This document shows positions 1-9,026 of a stretch of 64,000 nt of DNA, one piece after another; within the stretch, counting starts at the first letter, position 1, and every line of letters starts with the position of its first letter. Origin of the DNA: Paraburkholderia saeva (GTDB taxonomy: Bacteria > Pseudomonadota > Gammaproteobacteria > Burkholderiales > Burkholderiaceae); the NCBI RefSeq assembly GCF_907164555.1, contig NZ_CAJQZC010000002.1:682001-746000 (forward strand). The letters are read 5' to 3'. The notes beneath the pieces were generated by a model, which was not told the DNA's origin, ran no database searches, and saw only the letters and a program-made list of their open reading frames with translations. The translations under genes were made by a program, and so were the position numbers.

Positions 1-167
1 TGGACCCATTATACCCAAAACACATCTGCCGCGCCCCGGACCACCTCAATCCGTCATTCATTTTCACTATGGATGCAAAAATGGGCATTGTCGATATGCC
101 GTCTGGCCAGGCGGCGGAGGCTTCGAGCGGCCGGTACAATCGGGCTTTTGAGCGGCGTTGCGTCCTT

Positions 168-812
168 ATGAAAGTCACCCTGATTCCTGTCACCCCGTTC
201 CAGCAGAACAGCTCCCTGCTTGTCTGCGAAGCGACCGGCCGCGCTGCCGTGGTCGATCCGGGCGGCGACCTCGACCTCATCCAGCGCGAAGTCGAGCGGC
301 AGAACGTGACCGTTGAAAAGGTGCTGCTGACGCACGGCCACATCGATCACTGCGCCGGCGCAAAAACGCTGGCCGATCACTTCGGCGTGACGATCGAGGG
401 CCCGCACGAAGATGAGCGTTTCTGGATCGATCAGCTGCCGGCCCAGAGCGCGCGCTTCGGTTTTCCCGCGGCGCAGGCGTTCGTGCCTGACCGCTGGTTG
501 CTGGACGGCGAAGCAGTGCGCTTCGGCAATGAAACGCTTGAGGTTTATCACTGCCCGGGGCATACGCCCGGTCACGTGGTCTTCTTTAGCCGCGAACATC
601 GGCTGGCGATCGTCGGCGACGTGCTGTTCGCAGGTTCGATCGGTCGCACCGATTTTCCGCGCGGAAACCACGGCGATCTGATCCGCGCGATCCGCGAAAA
701 ACTTTGGCCGCTTGGTGATGACGTGACATTTGTTCCCGGTCACGGGCCAACGTCGACATTTGGCGCCGAACGTCGCACGAATCCGTACGTCGCGGACGGA
801 GCCAGCGCATGA
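168..812 (+). CDS. MBL-fold metallo-hydrolase, glyoxalase II-like
   Basis: A 214-aa single-domain metallo-beta-lactamase fold protein. The metal-binding motif THGHIDH (H56, H58, D60, H61) is followed by H132 in HCPGHTPG, D151 in VGDVLFAG and H192 in VPGHGP, so the full dinuclear site is present. Family members hydrolyse thioesters such as hydroxyacylglutathione or act on related sulfur substrates; this short form lacks the C-terminal glutathione-binding domain of classical GloB, so the substrate is unknown. An in-frame ATG exists at 69, but I start at the ATG at 168, where the conserved [14 protein letters not shown] opening begins. The stop overlaps the start of the next gene (ATGA), so the two are translationally coupled. 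Confidence 0.9.
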   Translation: MKVTLIPVTPFQQNSSLLVCEATGRAAVVDPGGDLDLIQREVERQNVTVEKVLLTHGHIDHCAGAKTLADHFGVTIEGPHEDERFWIDQLPAQSARFGFPAAQAFVPDRWLLDGEAVRFGNETLEVYHCPGHTPGHVVFFSREHRLAIVGDVLFAGSIGRTDFPRGNHGDLIRAIREKLWPLGDDVTFVPGHGPTSTFGAERRTNPYVADGASA

Positions 813-1435
813 CCGTCGAAATCTATGTGAGCACCGATGTCGAAGCGGACGGCCCGATTCCCGGTCCGCACTCGATGTTGAGCTTCGCCTCGGCGGCCTA
901 CACCGCGGATAAAAAGCTGATCGCCACGTTTTCAGCGAACCTGGCGCTACTGGAAGGCGCAGCGCCGCATCCGGTGCAGGCCGCGTGGTGGCAAACGCAG
1001 CCGGATGCGTGGGCCGCATGCCGCAAGGATCTGCAGCAACCGGAAACGGCGCTGAATGCATACGTCGAGTGGGTTGAGGCGCTGCCTGGCAAACCGGTGT
1101 TTGTGGCAATGCCCGCCGGCTTCGATTTCACATTCATGTTCTGGTACATGATGCGCTTCACGGGCCGCTGTCCGTTCTCGTGGTCCGCGCTCGATATCAA
1201 GACGCTGGCGTTCGCGATGACAGGCCTGCCGTACCGCAAATGCATCAAGCCGCGCTTTCCGAAGCACTGGTTCGACGACCATCCGCACACCCATGTCGCG
1301 CTCGATGATGCAATCGAACAGGGCGCGCTTTTCTGCAACATGCTGGCAGAGTTGCGAGCGACGCAACAAGCGGCCGCGCAGGTCGCTGATAGGGACGCCT
1401 CAGGACAAAACGTCGCCGGCGAACCGGCAAATTAG
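809..1435 (+). CDS. DnaQ-like 3'-5' exonuclease family protein
   Basis: A 208-aa protein with the acidic residues of the DEDDh exonuclease superfamily: D10 and E12 in STDVEADG, D106 in PAGFDFTF, and H162 with D167 in THVALDDA. The arrangement resembles the small Rv2179c-type exoribonuclease domain, with no polymerase or accessory domain. It would trim RNA or DNA 3' ends in the cytoplasm; the substrate cannot be read from the sequence. It overlaps the upstream hydrolase gene by 4 nt and so is probably co-translated with it, although no functional link is evident. The C-terminal 30 residues are Ala/Gln-rich and probably disordered. Confidence 0.82.
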   Translation: MTVEIYVSTDVEADGPIPGPHSMLSFASAAYTADKKLIATFSANLALLEGAAPHPVQAAWWQTQPDAWAACRKDLQQPETALNAYVEWVEALPGKPVFVAMPAGFDFTFMFWYMMRFTGRCPFSWSALDIKTLAFAMTGLPYRKCIKPRFPKHWFDDHPHTHVALDDAIEQGALFCNMLAELRATQQAAAQVADRDASGQNVAGEPAN

Positions 1436-1533
1436 GGAATTTCCCTCGACAATCGCGTTTTACATTGCGTTTCGTTTTCGCGACCTCTACCATTCAGATT
1501 CAGGAACATGGCGTCGCAAAAACGGAGGCGCAG

Positions 1534-1992
1534 TTGACACTCGATACGTTCTCGCAAAAAATCCTGCGCCTCTTGCAGCTTGACGCACGCCGTTCCGTGC
1601 AGGAAATCTCCGACCAGGTCGGGCTCTCGAGCACACCCTGCTGGCGGCGGATCAAGGACATGGAACAGTCCGGTGTGATCCAGCGTTACACGGCGCTCCT
1701 CGATCGCGAAAAACTCGGCCTCCACGTCTGCGCACTCGCGCATATCCATCTCACCCGTCATACCGAGGGCGGCGTCGAACAGTTCGAGCGAGAAATCGCG
1801 ACCTGCCCCGAAGTGACCGAGTGCTACAGCACGACCGGCGAATCCGACTACATCCTTAAAATCGTCGCGCCCGATATCAAGGCTTACGACGCATTTCTGC
1901 ACGACCGCATCTTCAAGATTCCCGCCGTCGCGCAGGTGCGTACGAGCGTCGTGTTGCGCGAAATCAAGTTCGATACGCAGTTGCCGCTTTAA
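1534..1992 (+). CDS. Lrp/AsnC family transcriptional regulator
   Basis: A 152-aa Lrp/AsnC regulator: an N-terminal winged helix-turn-helix (about residues 4-50, with VQEISDQVGLSSTPCWRRI) followed by a C-terminal RAM effector-binding domain (ALAHIHLTRH to SVVLREIKF). Such proteins form octamers and sense amino acids. The reading frame stays open upstream to 1465, but the best start is TTG at 1534, preceded by an ACGGAGGCGCAG ribosome binding site and directly before the conserved TLDTFSQKIL opening. No amino acid transport or degradation gene lies beside it, so its regulon is not visible here. Confidence 0.9.
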   Translation: MTLDTFSQKILRLLQLDARRSVQEISDQVGLSSTPCWRRIKDMEQSGVIQRYTALLDREKLGLHVCALAHIHLTRHTEGGVEQFEREIATCPEVTECYSTTGESDYILKIVAPDIKAYDAFLHDRIFKIPAVAQVRTSVVLREIKFDTQLPL

Positions 1993-3176
1993 ACACGCGT
2001 CGGCGCTGAGGCTTCGACAGAAGTCAGCGCCCGCGCGACGCGCAGGCTGCGCGCACCCAGCTTCTGCTTCAGGTCCGTCAGATCGAGCGATTCAACGAGC
2101 GCAAAAGCTTCCGCGTCGTGCCCTGCGTCCGTAGCGGGTGGCAACGTCACTTCGACGTCGAGCCCCGTGCTGAGATAGTGGAGATTGATTGCCAGCGGCT
2201 TCATCTGATGCGCCGCGAATGCCGCTTCGATCTCGGACACAATCTGCGCACGCGGCGGAAGATTCACAGGCGGCCTTGCGAGCGCATCGTTTTCCGGGTC
2301 GACATGAATCAGCGCATCGAGCACACGGTGGTCCTTCAGCACCCTGATGCGCGCCGATTCCGCGATGTAGTGCCCTTCCGAAACCGAAATGCCCGGGTCC
2401 ACCAGAATGTGCGCGTCGACAAGCGCGAAGTCGCCCATCTTGCGTGTACGCAGTTCGTGCACGTCGCGCACGCCAGGCGTCGCCATCAGGTGCGCGCGGA
2501 CGTCGTCGGCGGATGCTTCGTCGAGCGCGCGGTCGGACAGATCCTGGAGCGCCTCCCAGCCGAACACCCAGCCCATGCGCGCCACCATGAAACCGACGAT
2601 CGCCGCCGCGATCGGATCGAGTAGACGCACGCCCGCGAGGCTCCCGAGAATGCCGAGCGCGACGACAAGCGACGACGCCGCGTCAGAACGCGCGTGCCAC
2701 GCATTGGCGACCAGCATCGCCGAACGCACGCGATGCGCTTCACGCAGCATGTAGCGAAAGAGGCTTTCCTTCGAGACGAGCACCACTGCCGCCACGACAA
2801 ACGCGCTCATGTGAACGGCAGGAATATCGTCGAGATGGGCGAGACGCGTTCCGGCGCGCCACAACATGCCGACGCCTACGGCGATCAGCAGTCCGCCAAG
2901 AAAGAGCGACGCCACGGTTTCGTAACGGCTGTGACCGTAGTTGTGATCGGCGTCGGGTTTCGCGCCGCTATGCCGGTTCGCCAGCAGGACGACAAAGTCC
3001 GAAATGAGATCGGCAAGCGAATGCACGCCGTCCGCGACGAGCGCCTGCGAATGGGCAATCACACCAATCGCAATCTGGAGCGACATCAGCACGGCATTGA
3101 GCACGATACTGACGAACGTGCTCCGGCGTGCAACCTGATGCTTTTCCACAGAGGGATCGCCGACAGCAAGCGACAT
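1989..3176 (-). CDS. Cation diffusion facilitator (CDF) metal exporter
   Basis: A 395-aa inner-membrane CDF antiporter. Visible signatures are the metal-site segment in TM2, HSLADLISDF, and a second acidic/histidine segment HARSDAASS in TM5. A cytoplasmic C-terminal domain with GVRDVHELRTRKMG and HVDPEND motifs follows. Family members export Zn, Fe, Cd, Co or Mn with proton exchange. A C-terminal extension of about 80 residues beyond the usual FieF length is present. ATG codons also occur at 3209 and 3221; none has a strong ribosome binding site, and I chose 3176 because it fits the short N-tail typical of the family. The stop overlaps the Lrp gene end by 4 nt in convergent orientation. Confidence 0.88.
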   Translation of the reverse strand: MSLAVGDPSVEKHQVARRSTFVSIVLNAVLMSLQIAIGVIAHSQALVADGVHSLADLISDFVVLLANRHSGAKPDADHNYGHSRYETVASLFLGGLLIAVGVGMLWRAGTRLAHLDDIPAVHMSAFVVAAVVLVSKESLFRYMLREAHRVRSAMLVANAWHARSDAASSLVVALGILGSLAGVRLLDPIAAAIVGFMVARMGWVFGWEALQDLSDRALDEASADDVRAHLMATPGVRDVHELRTRKMGDFALVDAHILVDPGISVSEGHYIAESARIRVLKDHRVLDALIHVDPENDALARPPVNLPPRAQIVSEIEAAFAAHQMKPLAINLHYLSTGLDVEVTLPPATDAGHDAEAFALVESLDLTDLKQKLGARSLRVARALTSVEASAPTRV

Positions 3177-3348
3177 ATGAAAGGAAAAAAGAATGTTGAA
3201 CACGTTCATTTTACCGGGCATCGCATGACACGGAAGTTAATTATGAAAATTTCCCTTTCAAATCAGCTGGTTATAAAAACACGAAGCATTCGTATTCCGA
3301 TCGAGAAGAAACGCCTGGCATGCGCCCACGCGTCAAAACGCGAGCAAT

Positions 3349-3383
3349 AAAAAACCGCGCTCCCTGCGGTAGCGCGGTTTTCC
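3349..3383 (-). terminator. Intrinsic terminator of the H-NS family gene
   Basis: Perfect 11-bp inverted repeat AAAACCGCGCT / AGCGCGGTTTT around a 9-nt loop. On the minus strand the run ends in T residues, directly after the H-NS stop at 3445. It can also work on the plus strand. Confidence 0.8.
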
Positions 3384-3444
3384 AGAAGCGGCAAACGTTT
3401 AGCGTTTCGGACCCTGCATGGCAACGGGTCGAAACTCGAAATGC

Positions 3445-3744
3445 TTATCGTGCGATCAGAAACTTTTCGCGGTCCTTGCCTGCAATCCAGCGCGGCGGCT
3501 TGCCACGGCCAGACCACGTGCTGCCGCTATCCGGATCACGATATTTCGGCGCCACGCCAGCACGCGGGCGGCCAACCTTTGCAGCCTTTCCACGACCGCC
3601 GCCGAGTTCGGCCAGCGTAATGCCGTAGTCCGCCATCTTCTGCTTGATTTCGTTCAGCACTTCCGCATATTCACGCGACTTCGCTTCTTCGATCTGCTTT
3701 TCCAGCTTCTCTCGCTGAGCGAGTAGTTCCTTGTATGAAGACAT
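3445..3744 (-). CDS. H-NS family nucleoid-associated protein
   Basis: A 99-aa H-NS/HvrA-type protein that binds and silences AT-rich DNA. Residues 1-45 form a charged coiled-coil oligomerisation region; residues 58-60 give the GRP minor-groove motif, and residues 68-86 carry the conserved DNA-binding block YRDPDSGSTWSGRGKPPRW. It is monocistronic, with a clear terminator downstream and a markedly AT-rich upstream region that could be an autoregulatory target. Burkholderiaceae genomes carry several paralogues, so I give no symbol. Confidence 0.93.
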   Translation of the reverse strand: MSSYKELLAQREKLEKQIEEAKSREYAEVLNEIKQKMADYGITLAELGGGRGKAAKVGRPRAGVAPKYRDPDSGSTWSGRGKPPRWIAGKDREKFLIAR

Positions 3745-4135
3745 AGATTCCCTTGTGGTTCGGTTAATCGGCGGCCGGTCTTTTGCCTGCTCGCTGTATG
3801 TTGATGTTGATGCCTCGGAATTTTGCTGGCGAGATTAACACAAAATAGAAACTGGAGAAAAGCCGTAGAAGAAAATTATTATCAGCCATTTCAAATTGCT
3901 TCACGCACCGCCTTCGCGTTCACAAATGTGGCATTTGCCCGCTTTTCATATTTCACTGACGAAGTTTGCGAGTCGTCTCATGAATAATGCGTTACTTCTC
4001 AAATCATGAAAATAAATCCGGATATTTAACCCGAACATTTCATTTCATGAGAACTTTCCTCAGCATCCAGATAATTAGCGATGCGAGTACTAACCTTCAA
4101 ATCGCTTGTTTAGGTGTTTTCCCGAAACAAACGAT
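3745..4135. other. AT-rich intergenic region upstream of the H-NS gene
   Basis: No gene is visible in these 391 bases. The stretch from about 3830 to 4130 is strikingly AT-rich for this genome, with runs such as GAAAATTATTATCAG and AATAAATCCGGATATTTAA. It must hold the H-NS promoter. The composition makes it a plausible H-NS binding region, which is inference only. Confidence 0.6.
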
Positions 4136-4798
4136 TTAATCAGCGTGTCGTTCGATGCAATCCGCCAGCGCGTCATGCAAGCTTCCGGAATCCGTTTTCG
4201 GCGCATCGAACATAAAGCGGGTGCGATGCCCGCCGATTTTCAGGTCGGCGCCGTAACGGTCGATACCGGCCAGGTCGAGTTCGCCGCCACGTCGTGGATG
4301 ACGATCGAAGAATTCGGTCAGTGCGGCTTCCTCGCTGGATGAGAGCGGATCGAGCGGATCGAGATCGGTCGCGTCGAGCCAGCCCATTGCGCCAAAGCCG
4401 CCGATATAGCGTATGCGCTCCAGCGACATCTGCCAGAACGCGAAATCGCCCAGCGCCAGATACTTGCCGGCGTCCGGGTGATAGCGCAGGTAGCGCCGCA
4501 CGCGTTCCGGCGCAGGATCGACCGCCTCGAACGCGCCGAGCAGCGTGACGCGCGGGCTGTTCAGCACATCGTCTTCGGGTGCGTGGACGACGAGGAACCC
4601 GGCTCGCGGGTCGTGCTCCAGGTTCCGCGTGTGCTCCGCGAGACGGCTGACGAGGATCATCGGCCGGTGATGCGCATCGGGTGCAAACGGCAGCACGGTC
4701 GGATAGGGATACCCTTGAGGCTGGCGCGCGTGCGTGGCAAGCGTACCGACGGCGACCTGATGAAGCAGATGCAGCGGCGCGTGTGAGGGAATGTTCAA
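4136..4798 (-). CDS. HugZ-like / pyridoxamine-phosphate-oxidase-fold protein
   Basis: A 220-aa protein with an N-terminal split-barrel flavin/PNPOx-type domain (residues about 1-130; GTLATHARQPQGYPYPTVLP, then LEHDPRAGFLVV) and a C-terminal DUF2470-like domain (about 140-215; TEFFDRHPRRGGELDLAGID). This two-domain layout is that of the HugZ family, whose studied members bind or degrade haem. No haem uptake genes flank it, so the haem role is inferred from family only. It is a single gene, divergent from the MFS carrier at 4979. Confidence 0.82.
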   Translation of the reverse strand: MNIPSHAPLHLLHQVAVGTLATHARQPQGYPYPTVLPFAPDAHHRPMILVSRLAEHTRNLEHDPRAGFLVVHAPEDDVLNSPRVTLLGAFEAVDPAPERVRRYLRYHPDAGKYLALGDFAFWQMSLERIRYIGGFGAMGWLDATDLDPLDPLSSSEEAALTEFFDRHPRRGGELDLAGIDRYGADLKIGGHRTRFMFDAPKTDSGSLHDALADCIERHAD

Positions 4799-4978
4799 GC
4801 GGACGACCTCGGGAAGGAGCGTGAAAACCGCCGGTGGACCGAATCCGGATCACAACGTGTGCGGGCGGTTCGACGTAGAAGTAGATAGTAGTTCAGCGGA
4901 TTCACACGTGGGTCCGCCCGCTTCGATAGAATCGTCATTTCGCTTTCAGCGCGCTTTCTCCTTTAGAACGGAAATTCC

Positions 4979-6190
4979 GTGTCAGACCGCCCTTCCACAT
5001 TCGCCACGCCGCCCGCCGCTCACAGCAATCTGCCGGACGCCGCGCGCGAACGCGCACGCTATGCAACGATGGCGCTCTTCGTCGTCGCCGGCATGATGTA
5101 CGGCTCGTGGGGTGTCCACGTGCCCACCGTGCGCGACCGTTTTCACCTGAATCCGGCGATGCTGTCGTTTGCGCTGCTGGCCGTCGCGGTCGGATCGATT
5201 GTCGCGATGGCGACCAACGCGAAATGGATTGCGCGCGTCGGCACGCGGCGGGCGTGTCTGACCGGTGGACTCGTGATGTCGTTTGCGGGCATGCTGATTC
5301 TGGTCGTGCCGATGTACTGGATGTTGCTGGCCGTACTGGCCGTGTTCGGCGCGGCGATGGCGACGCTCGACGTGGCCATGAACGCCGAAGCCAGCGCAGT
5401 CGAGGAAGCGCTCGCGCGACCCATTATGTCGTCGCTGCACGGCGTGTTCAGCGTGGGCGGGATGGCGGGCGCGGTGGCGGGTGGCGCGGTGCTCTCGTGG
5501 GGCATGGCGCCTGCCGTGCATCTGCTGCTCGCGGGCGGCCTGTGCGCGCTGGTGCTGGTGGTGGCGTGTCCCGCCGTGCTGCCGCACGTGCCGCATCACG
5601 AACGCGTGGATGCCGGCACGCCGCGCGTGAACCGCTGGCGCTCACCGGCATTGTGGGCACTCGGCGGCATCGCGCTCATTGCGCTCGTCGCCGAAGGCGC
5701 AATGTATGACTGGGCGACGGTCTACATGCGCGACGTCGTACTGTCGACGCCCGCTGTCTCGAGCGCGGCATACGCGGCGTTTTCGGGCGGTATGGCCGCG
5801 GCACGCTTCGCGGGCGACGCCGTGCGTGCCCGTTTCGGCGCGCCGCAGCTGATCATGGCGAGCGCGTCGCTCGCGTGCGCCGGCATGATCGGCGCACTGC
5901 TGCTGCCGTATCCGGTGGCCGCGCTGACCGGCTTCACGCTGATGGGCCTCGGGCTCGCGAACATGATGCCGGTGCTGTTCGCGGCGGCCGCGCGCGTGGA
6001 AGGTGTCCACGCGGCAGAAGGGCTCGCGCATGTGGCGGGACTCGCATACTTCGGCTTGCTGCTTGGCCCGGTCGTTATCGGCGGTGTGGCGCAGGTGACG
6101 AATCTGCCGCTCGGGCTTTCGGTGGTTGCGCTGTGCGCGGCGCTCGTCGCGATCACCGGCCCCAAGGTGCTGCGCTGGCTGAAAGTCTGA
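4979..6190 (+). CDS. MFS transporter, YbjJ-like
   Basis: A 403-aa major facilitator with about twelve hydrophobic segments starting at residue 28 (ATMALFVVAGMMYGSWGVHVP). The early segment GTRRACLTGG matches the loop 2-3 region and GGMAAARFAGDAVRARFG the loop 8-9 region typical of the family. Length and the N-terminal pattern resemble E. coli YbjJ-type carriers; the substrate is unknown. The start is GTG at 4979, preceded by ACGGAA. It is monocistronic and divergent from the HugZ-like gene. Confidence 0.85.
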   Translation: MSDRPSTFATPPAAHSNLPDAARERARYATMALFVVAGMMYGSWGVHVPTVRDRFHLNPAMLSFALLAVAVGSIVAMATNAKWIARVGTRRACLTGGLVMSFAGMLILVVPMYWMLLAVLAVFGAAMATLDVAMNAEASAVEEALARPIMSSLHGVFSVGGMAGAVAGGAVLSWGMAPAVHLLLAGGLCALVLVVACPAVLPHVPHHERVDAGTPRVNRWRSPALWALGGIALIALVAEGAMYDWATVYMRDVVLSTPAVSSAAYAAFSGGMAAARFAGDAVRARFGAPQLIMASASLACAGMIGALLLPYPVAALTGFTLMGLGLANMMPVLFAAAARVEGVHAAEGLAHVAGLAYFGLLLGPVVIGGVAQVTNLPLGLSVVALCAALVAITGPKVLRWLKV

Positions 6191-6362
6191 ATGCCGGTGG
6201 CCAGGCCGGTAACCGGTGCGCGGCAATCCAGCGGCGCCAGTCGCAGGTCATCGACTGGATGCATTGATGCAGTGATCGCTACCGCGCGCTTTGATGGAGC
6301 CGCGAGAGGTCTTCCCGGTCGTTCCTTTTAGCTACGCAGCCCTTCACCGGTCCGCGCAAAAC

Positions 6363-6398
6363 AAAAGGCACGCGAAACTTGCGCTTCGCGTGCCTTCA
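6363..6398 (-). terminator. Terminator downstream of the amino acid binding protein gene
   Basis: Perfect 12-bp stem AAGGCACGCGAA / TTCGCGTGCCTT with an 8-nt loop, lying about 50 nt past the stop of the minus-strand binding-protein gene, with T residues following on that strand (reverse of ACAAAA). It may also end the MFS transcript from the other side. Confidence 0.75.
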
Positions 6399-6447
6399 AT
6401 GACTTCGCGTGAGACCAGGCAAGCCAGGTCCACATCGAACGCCGGTA

Positions 6448-7593
6448 TTACATCTTGACTACGTCGAGCAGCGTCTTCTTGCCCGACTTGTAGTTGTACA
6501 GCGAGATCACGCCGTGCTTCAGGTCGCCCTTGGAGTCGAACGTGGTTTCACCGATCACACCCTTGTAGTCGGTGTTCGGCATTGCTGCCAGGATCTTCGC
6601 CGGATCCGTCGAGCCTGCACGCTTCATCGCGTCAACGATGATGTACACAGCGTCATACGTGAACGGAGCGTAGATCTGGATCGGCTGGCCGAAACGCTTT
6701 TGATACTTGGCGAGGAACGCCGGGCCTTCAGCCATCTTCTCGAGCGCCATACCGGCTTCCGAGCAGACGATGTTGTCCGTCGCGTCGCCGGCGAGGTCCG
6801 ACAGCTTGTCGGTACACACGCCGTCACCTGCCAGCACCTTCGCGCGCAGGCCAAGCTGCTTGGCTTGCTTGGCGAACGGGCCGCCGGTTGCATCCATACC
6901 GCCGTACATGATCGCGTCCGGGTTTTCGCCCTTGATCTTCGTCAGAATCGCGCGGAAGTCGACAGCCTTGTCGTTCGTCGCGTCATGCGACATCACGTTC
7001 AGGCCGAGCGACTTGGCGGTCTTCTCGAATTCGTTTGCGAGACCCTGGCCGTAAGCGGTCGAGTCGTCGACGATCGCGACGCTCTTCACTTTCAGACCCT
7101 TGGCTGCGTAGTTAGCCAGCGCCGGACCTTGTTGTGCATCGGTCGCAACAACGCGGTACGTCGTCTTGAAACCTTGTTGCGTGTACGCCGGGTTCGTTGC
7201 CGACGGGGAGATCTGCACGATGCCTGCATCGCTGTAGATCTTCGATGCCGGAATCGACGTACCCGAGTTCAGGTGGCCCACCACTGCCACGACCTTGTCG
7301 TCGACCAGCTTCTGCGCAACCTGCGTAGCCGTACGCGGGTCAGCTGCGTCGTCTTGCGGGTCGAGTTCGAGGGTGACCTTCTGGCCGCCGATCGTCAGGC
7401 CCTTCGCGTTGATTTCTTCAACTGCGAGGCGCGCGCCGTTTTCGTTGTCCTTACCCAGGTGGGCGATACCGCCCGTCAGCGGTGCAACGTGACCGATCTT
7501 GACGACCGTGTCGGCTGCAGCCGATGTTGCCAACGTTGCGAACAGCATCGCCGCAGCGCTGATCGGCAACAGCTTTTGAATCTTGATGTTCAT
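6448..7593 (-). CDS. Branched-chain amino acid ABC transporter substrate-binding protein (LivJ-like)
   Basis: A 381-aa periplasmic binding protein. The Sec signal peptide (residues 1-26) ends ATSAAADT, followed by KIGHVAPLTGG, the opening of the Leu/Ile/Val-binding family, and the inter-lobe regions VVGHLNSGTSIPAS and PFTYDAVY. It would capture branched-chain or related amino acids in the periplasm and deliver them to a LivHMGF-type permease, which is not encoded nearby. The start at 7593 has the ribosome binding site CTGGAGACTTAC; an upstream in-frame ATG (7698) lacks one. Expression may be controlled by the palindrome-rich region upstream. Confidence 0.92.
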   Translation of the reverse strand: MNIKIQKLLPISAAAMLFATLATSAAADTVVKIGHVAPLTGGIAHLGKDNENGARLAVEEINAKGLTIGGQKVTLELDPQDDAADPRTATQVAQKLVDDKVVAVVGHLNSGTSIPASKIYSDAGIVQISPSATNPAYTQQGFKTTYRVVATDAQQGPALANYAAKGLKVKSVAIVDDSTAYGQGLANEFEKTAKSLGLNVMSHDATNDKAVDFRAILTKIKGENPDAIMYGGMDATGGPFAKQAKQLGLRAKVLAGDGVCTDKLSDLAGDATDNIVCSEAGMALEKMAEGPAFLAKYQKRFGQPIQIYAPFTYDAVYIIVDAMKRAGSTDPAKILAAMPNTDYKGVIGETTFDSKGDLKHGVISLYNYKSGKKTLLDVVKM

Positions 7594-8165
7594 GTAAGTC
7601 TCCAGTTTCGGTCCCAAAAACAACGTAATCGCCCTGTGTTCCCCGCTTCCTGCACGTGTCTTCATCCCGTGGACGATCACGCCGGTTGCATCGTTCATGC
7701 ACTTGGCCAGTACGTCAGCCGGTCTGTTTTTGACAGGCGGCTACCCGTACTTGCGCGCAAGTGTAGGCCATCAAATTAATTTGCGGGAATTTTTTGAGAA
7801 AGTGGGATCACTACTAATAGCGTTTATCCCACGGGTCTAAAACGGCAACTTCGCGGAGTCCCCGAAAACGTACAGCCCGTGCGGGTTCTGGCGATATGAG
7901 GGTTTGCTCTATAAAGAATTCGCTAAAGGTTGGCGGCGCCATTACCGTTAATGTTTCGAATGCGCGCGCACTGGCTCGATCACTGTGCAATTGCGACGAA
8001 TTTCGCTGTTGCGACGCGGATCACGCCGCGCTGTTGCCACTTTCGCGCGCGCCCGGCAGAAGGCAGGACGCAGCGCGCCAGGTGCCGCTGCAACCGGCTG
8101 CGTTTGGTGGCACACTGACCGCCCGCTTTTGCCGCCATGGCTTCAACCCCTTCAAGGAGATCGAC
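7594..8165. other. Divergent intergenic region with several dyad sequences
   Basis: 572 bases between the binding-protein gene (minus) and the dienelactone hydrolase gene (plus). I see no convincing gene. The segment 7750-7832 contains the perfect palindromes CTTGCGCGCAAG (7750-7761) and CAAATTAATTTG (7772-7783), and the dyad GTGGGAT-17 nt-ATCCCAC (7802-7832). Promoters for both neighbours must lie here. Confidence 0.6.
7802..7832. promoter_or_regulatory. Candidate regulator site, dyad GTGGGAT-N17-ATCCCAC
   Basis: Perfect 7-bp inverted repeat with a 17-nt AT-rich spacer, about 210 bp upstream of the binding-protein start and 334 bp upstream of the hydrolase start. There is no T-run, so a regulator site is more likely than a terminator. 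The cognate regulator is unknown. Confidence 0.35.
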
Positions 8166-8864
8166 GTGAGCGTGACTTCCCAATGGATCGACATCGCTGC
8201 CGGCAATGACAGCTTTCAGGGCTATCTGGCGCTGCCGAAGCGCGGATCGGGGCCTGCCGTCATCATCATTCAGGAGATTTTTGGCGTGAACAGCCACATC
8301 CGGGCTGTCGCTGATCAGTATGCGCAGGACGGCTACGTCGCGCTTGCGCCGGACATCTTCTGGCGCACGCAGCCGCGTGTCGAGCTGACGTATACCGGCG
8401 CGGACCGCGACAAGGGCATCGAGATCCTGCAAAAGACCGACGTGAACCTCGCCGTCGCTGACATCGGGGCGAGCGCCGCGGCGTTGCGCGCGCTGCCTGA
8501 AGTGAAAGGCAAAATCGCAGCAATCGGCTACTGTTTCGGCGGCCGGCTCGCGTATCTCGCGGCCGCGCAGGGCACCATCGATGCCGGCGTCGCCTATTAC
8601 GGCGGCGGCATCCAGAACCGCCTCGAAGAAGCATCGAAGATCAAGGTGCCGATGCAGTTTCATTACGCCGAACTCGATCACGGTATTCCGATCGATGCGG
8701 TAGGCCAGGTGAAAGAGCGCTTCGCCGGCCGTAACGACGTCGAATTCCATCTGTATCCGAACGCCGACCACGGCTTTAACTGCACAGACCGCGATTCATA
8801 CAATCCACGCGCTGCAGCGCTCGCACACGGCCGCACGCTGACGTTCCTCGGCGAGCATCTGTAA
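8166..8864 (+). CDS. Dienelactone hydrolase family protein
   Basis: A 232-aa alpha/beta hydrolase of the carboxymethylenebutenolidase family. The Cys-Asp-His triad is complete: C123 in GYCFGG, D171 in ELDHGI and H202 in ADHGF, with E37 in IQEIFG, the residue that positions the cysteine. In chloroaromatic and catechol degradation such enzymes open dienelactone to maleylacetate; isolated chromosomal copies often have other ester substrates. The start is GTG at 8166 with a near-perfect AAGGAGATCGAC ribosome binding site. The frame runs open upstream to 7896, but that part looks non-coding. No aromatic-degradation genes flank it. Confidence 0.92.
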   Translation: MSVTSQWIDIAAGNDSFQGYLALPKRGSGPAVIIIQEIFGVNSHIRAVADQYAQDGYVALAPDIFWRTQPRVELTYTGADRDKGIEILQKTDVNLAVADIGASAAALRALPEVKGKIAAIGYCFGGRLAYLAAAQGTIDAGVAYYGGGIQNRLEEASKIKVPMQFHYAELDHGIPIDAVGQVKERFAGRNDVEFHLYPNADHGFNCTDRDSYNPRAAALAHGRTLTFLGEHL

Positions 8865-9026
8865 GCCGTTTTCATTGCGTTAGTGACGTACGCGTGACCT
8901 GTATCTCGCGGGAACCGTCGGCGGCATGATTCGTCATACCGCTGACGGCACGCCCGCGTGCCACTATTCATATAGACGTCATTTCGACGCCATACACCTT
9001 ACCTCTCACTCGCGGGGGCGCCGGCC

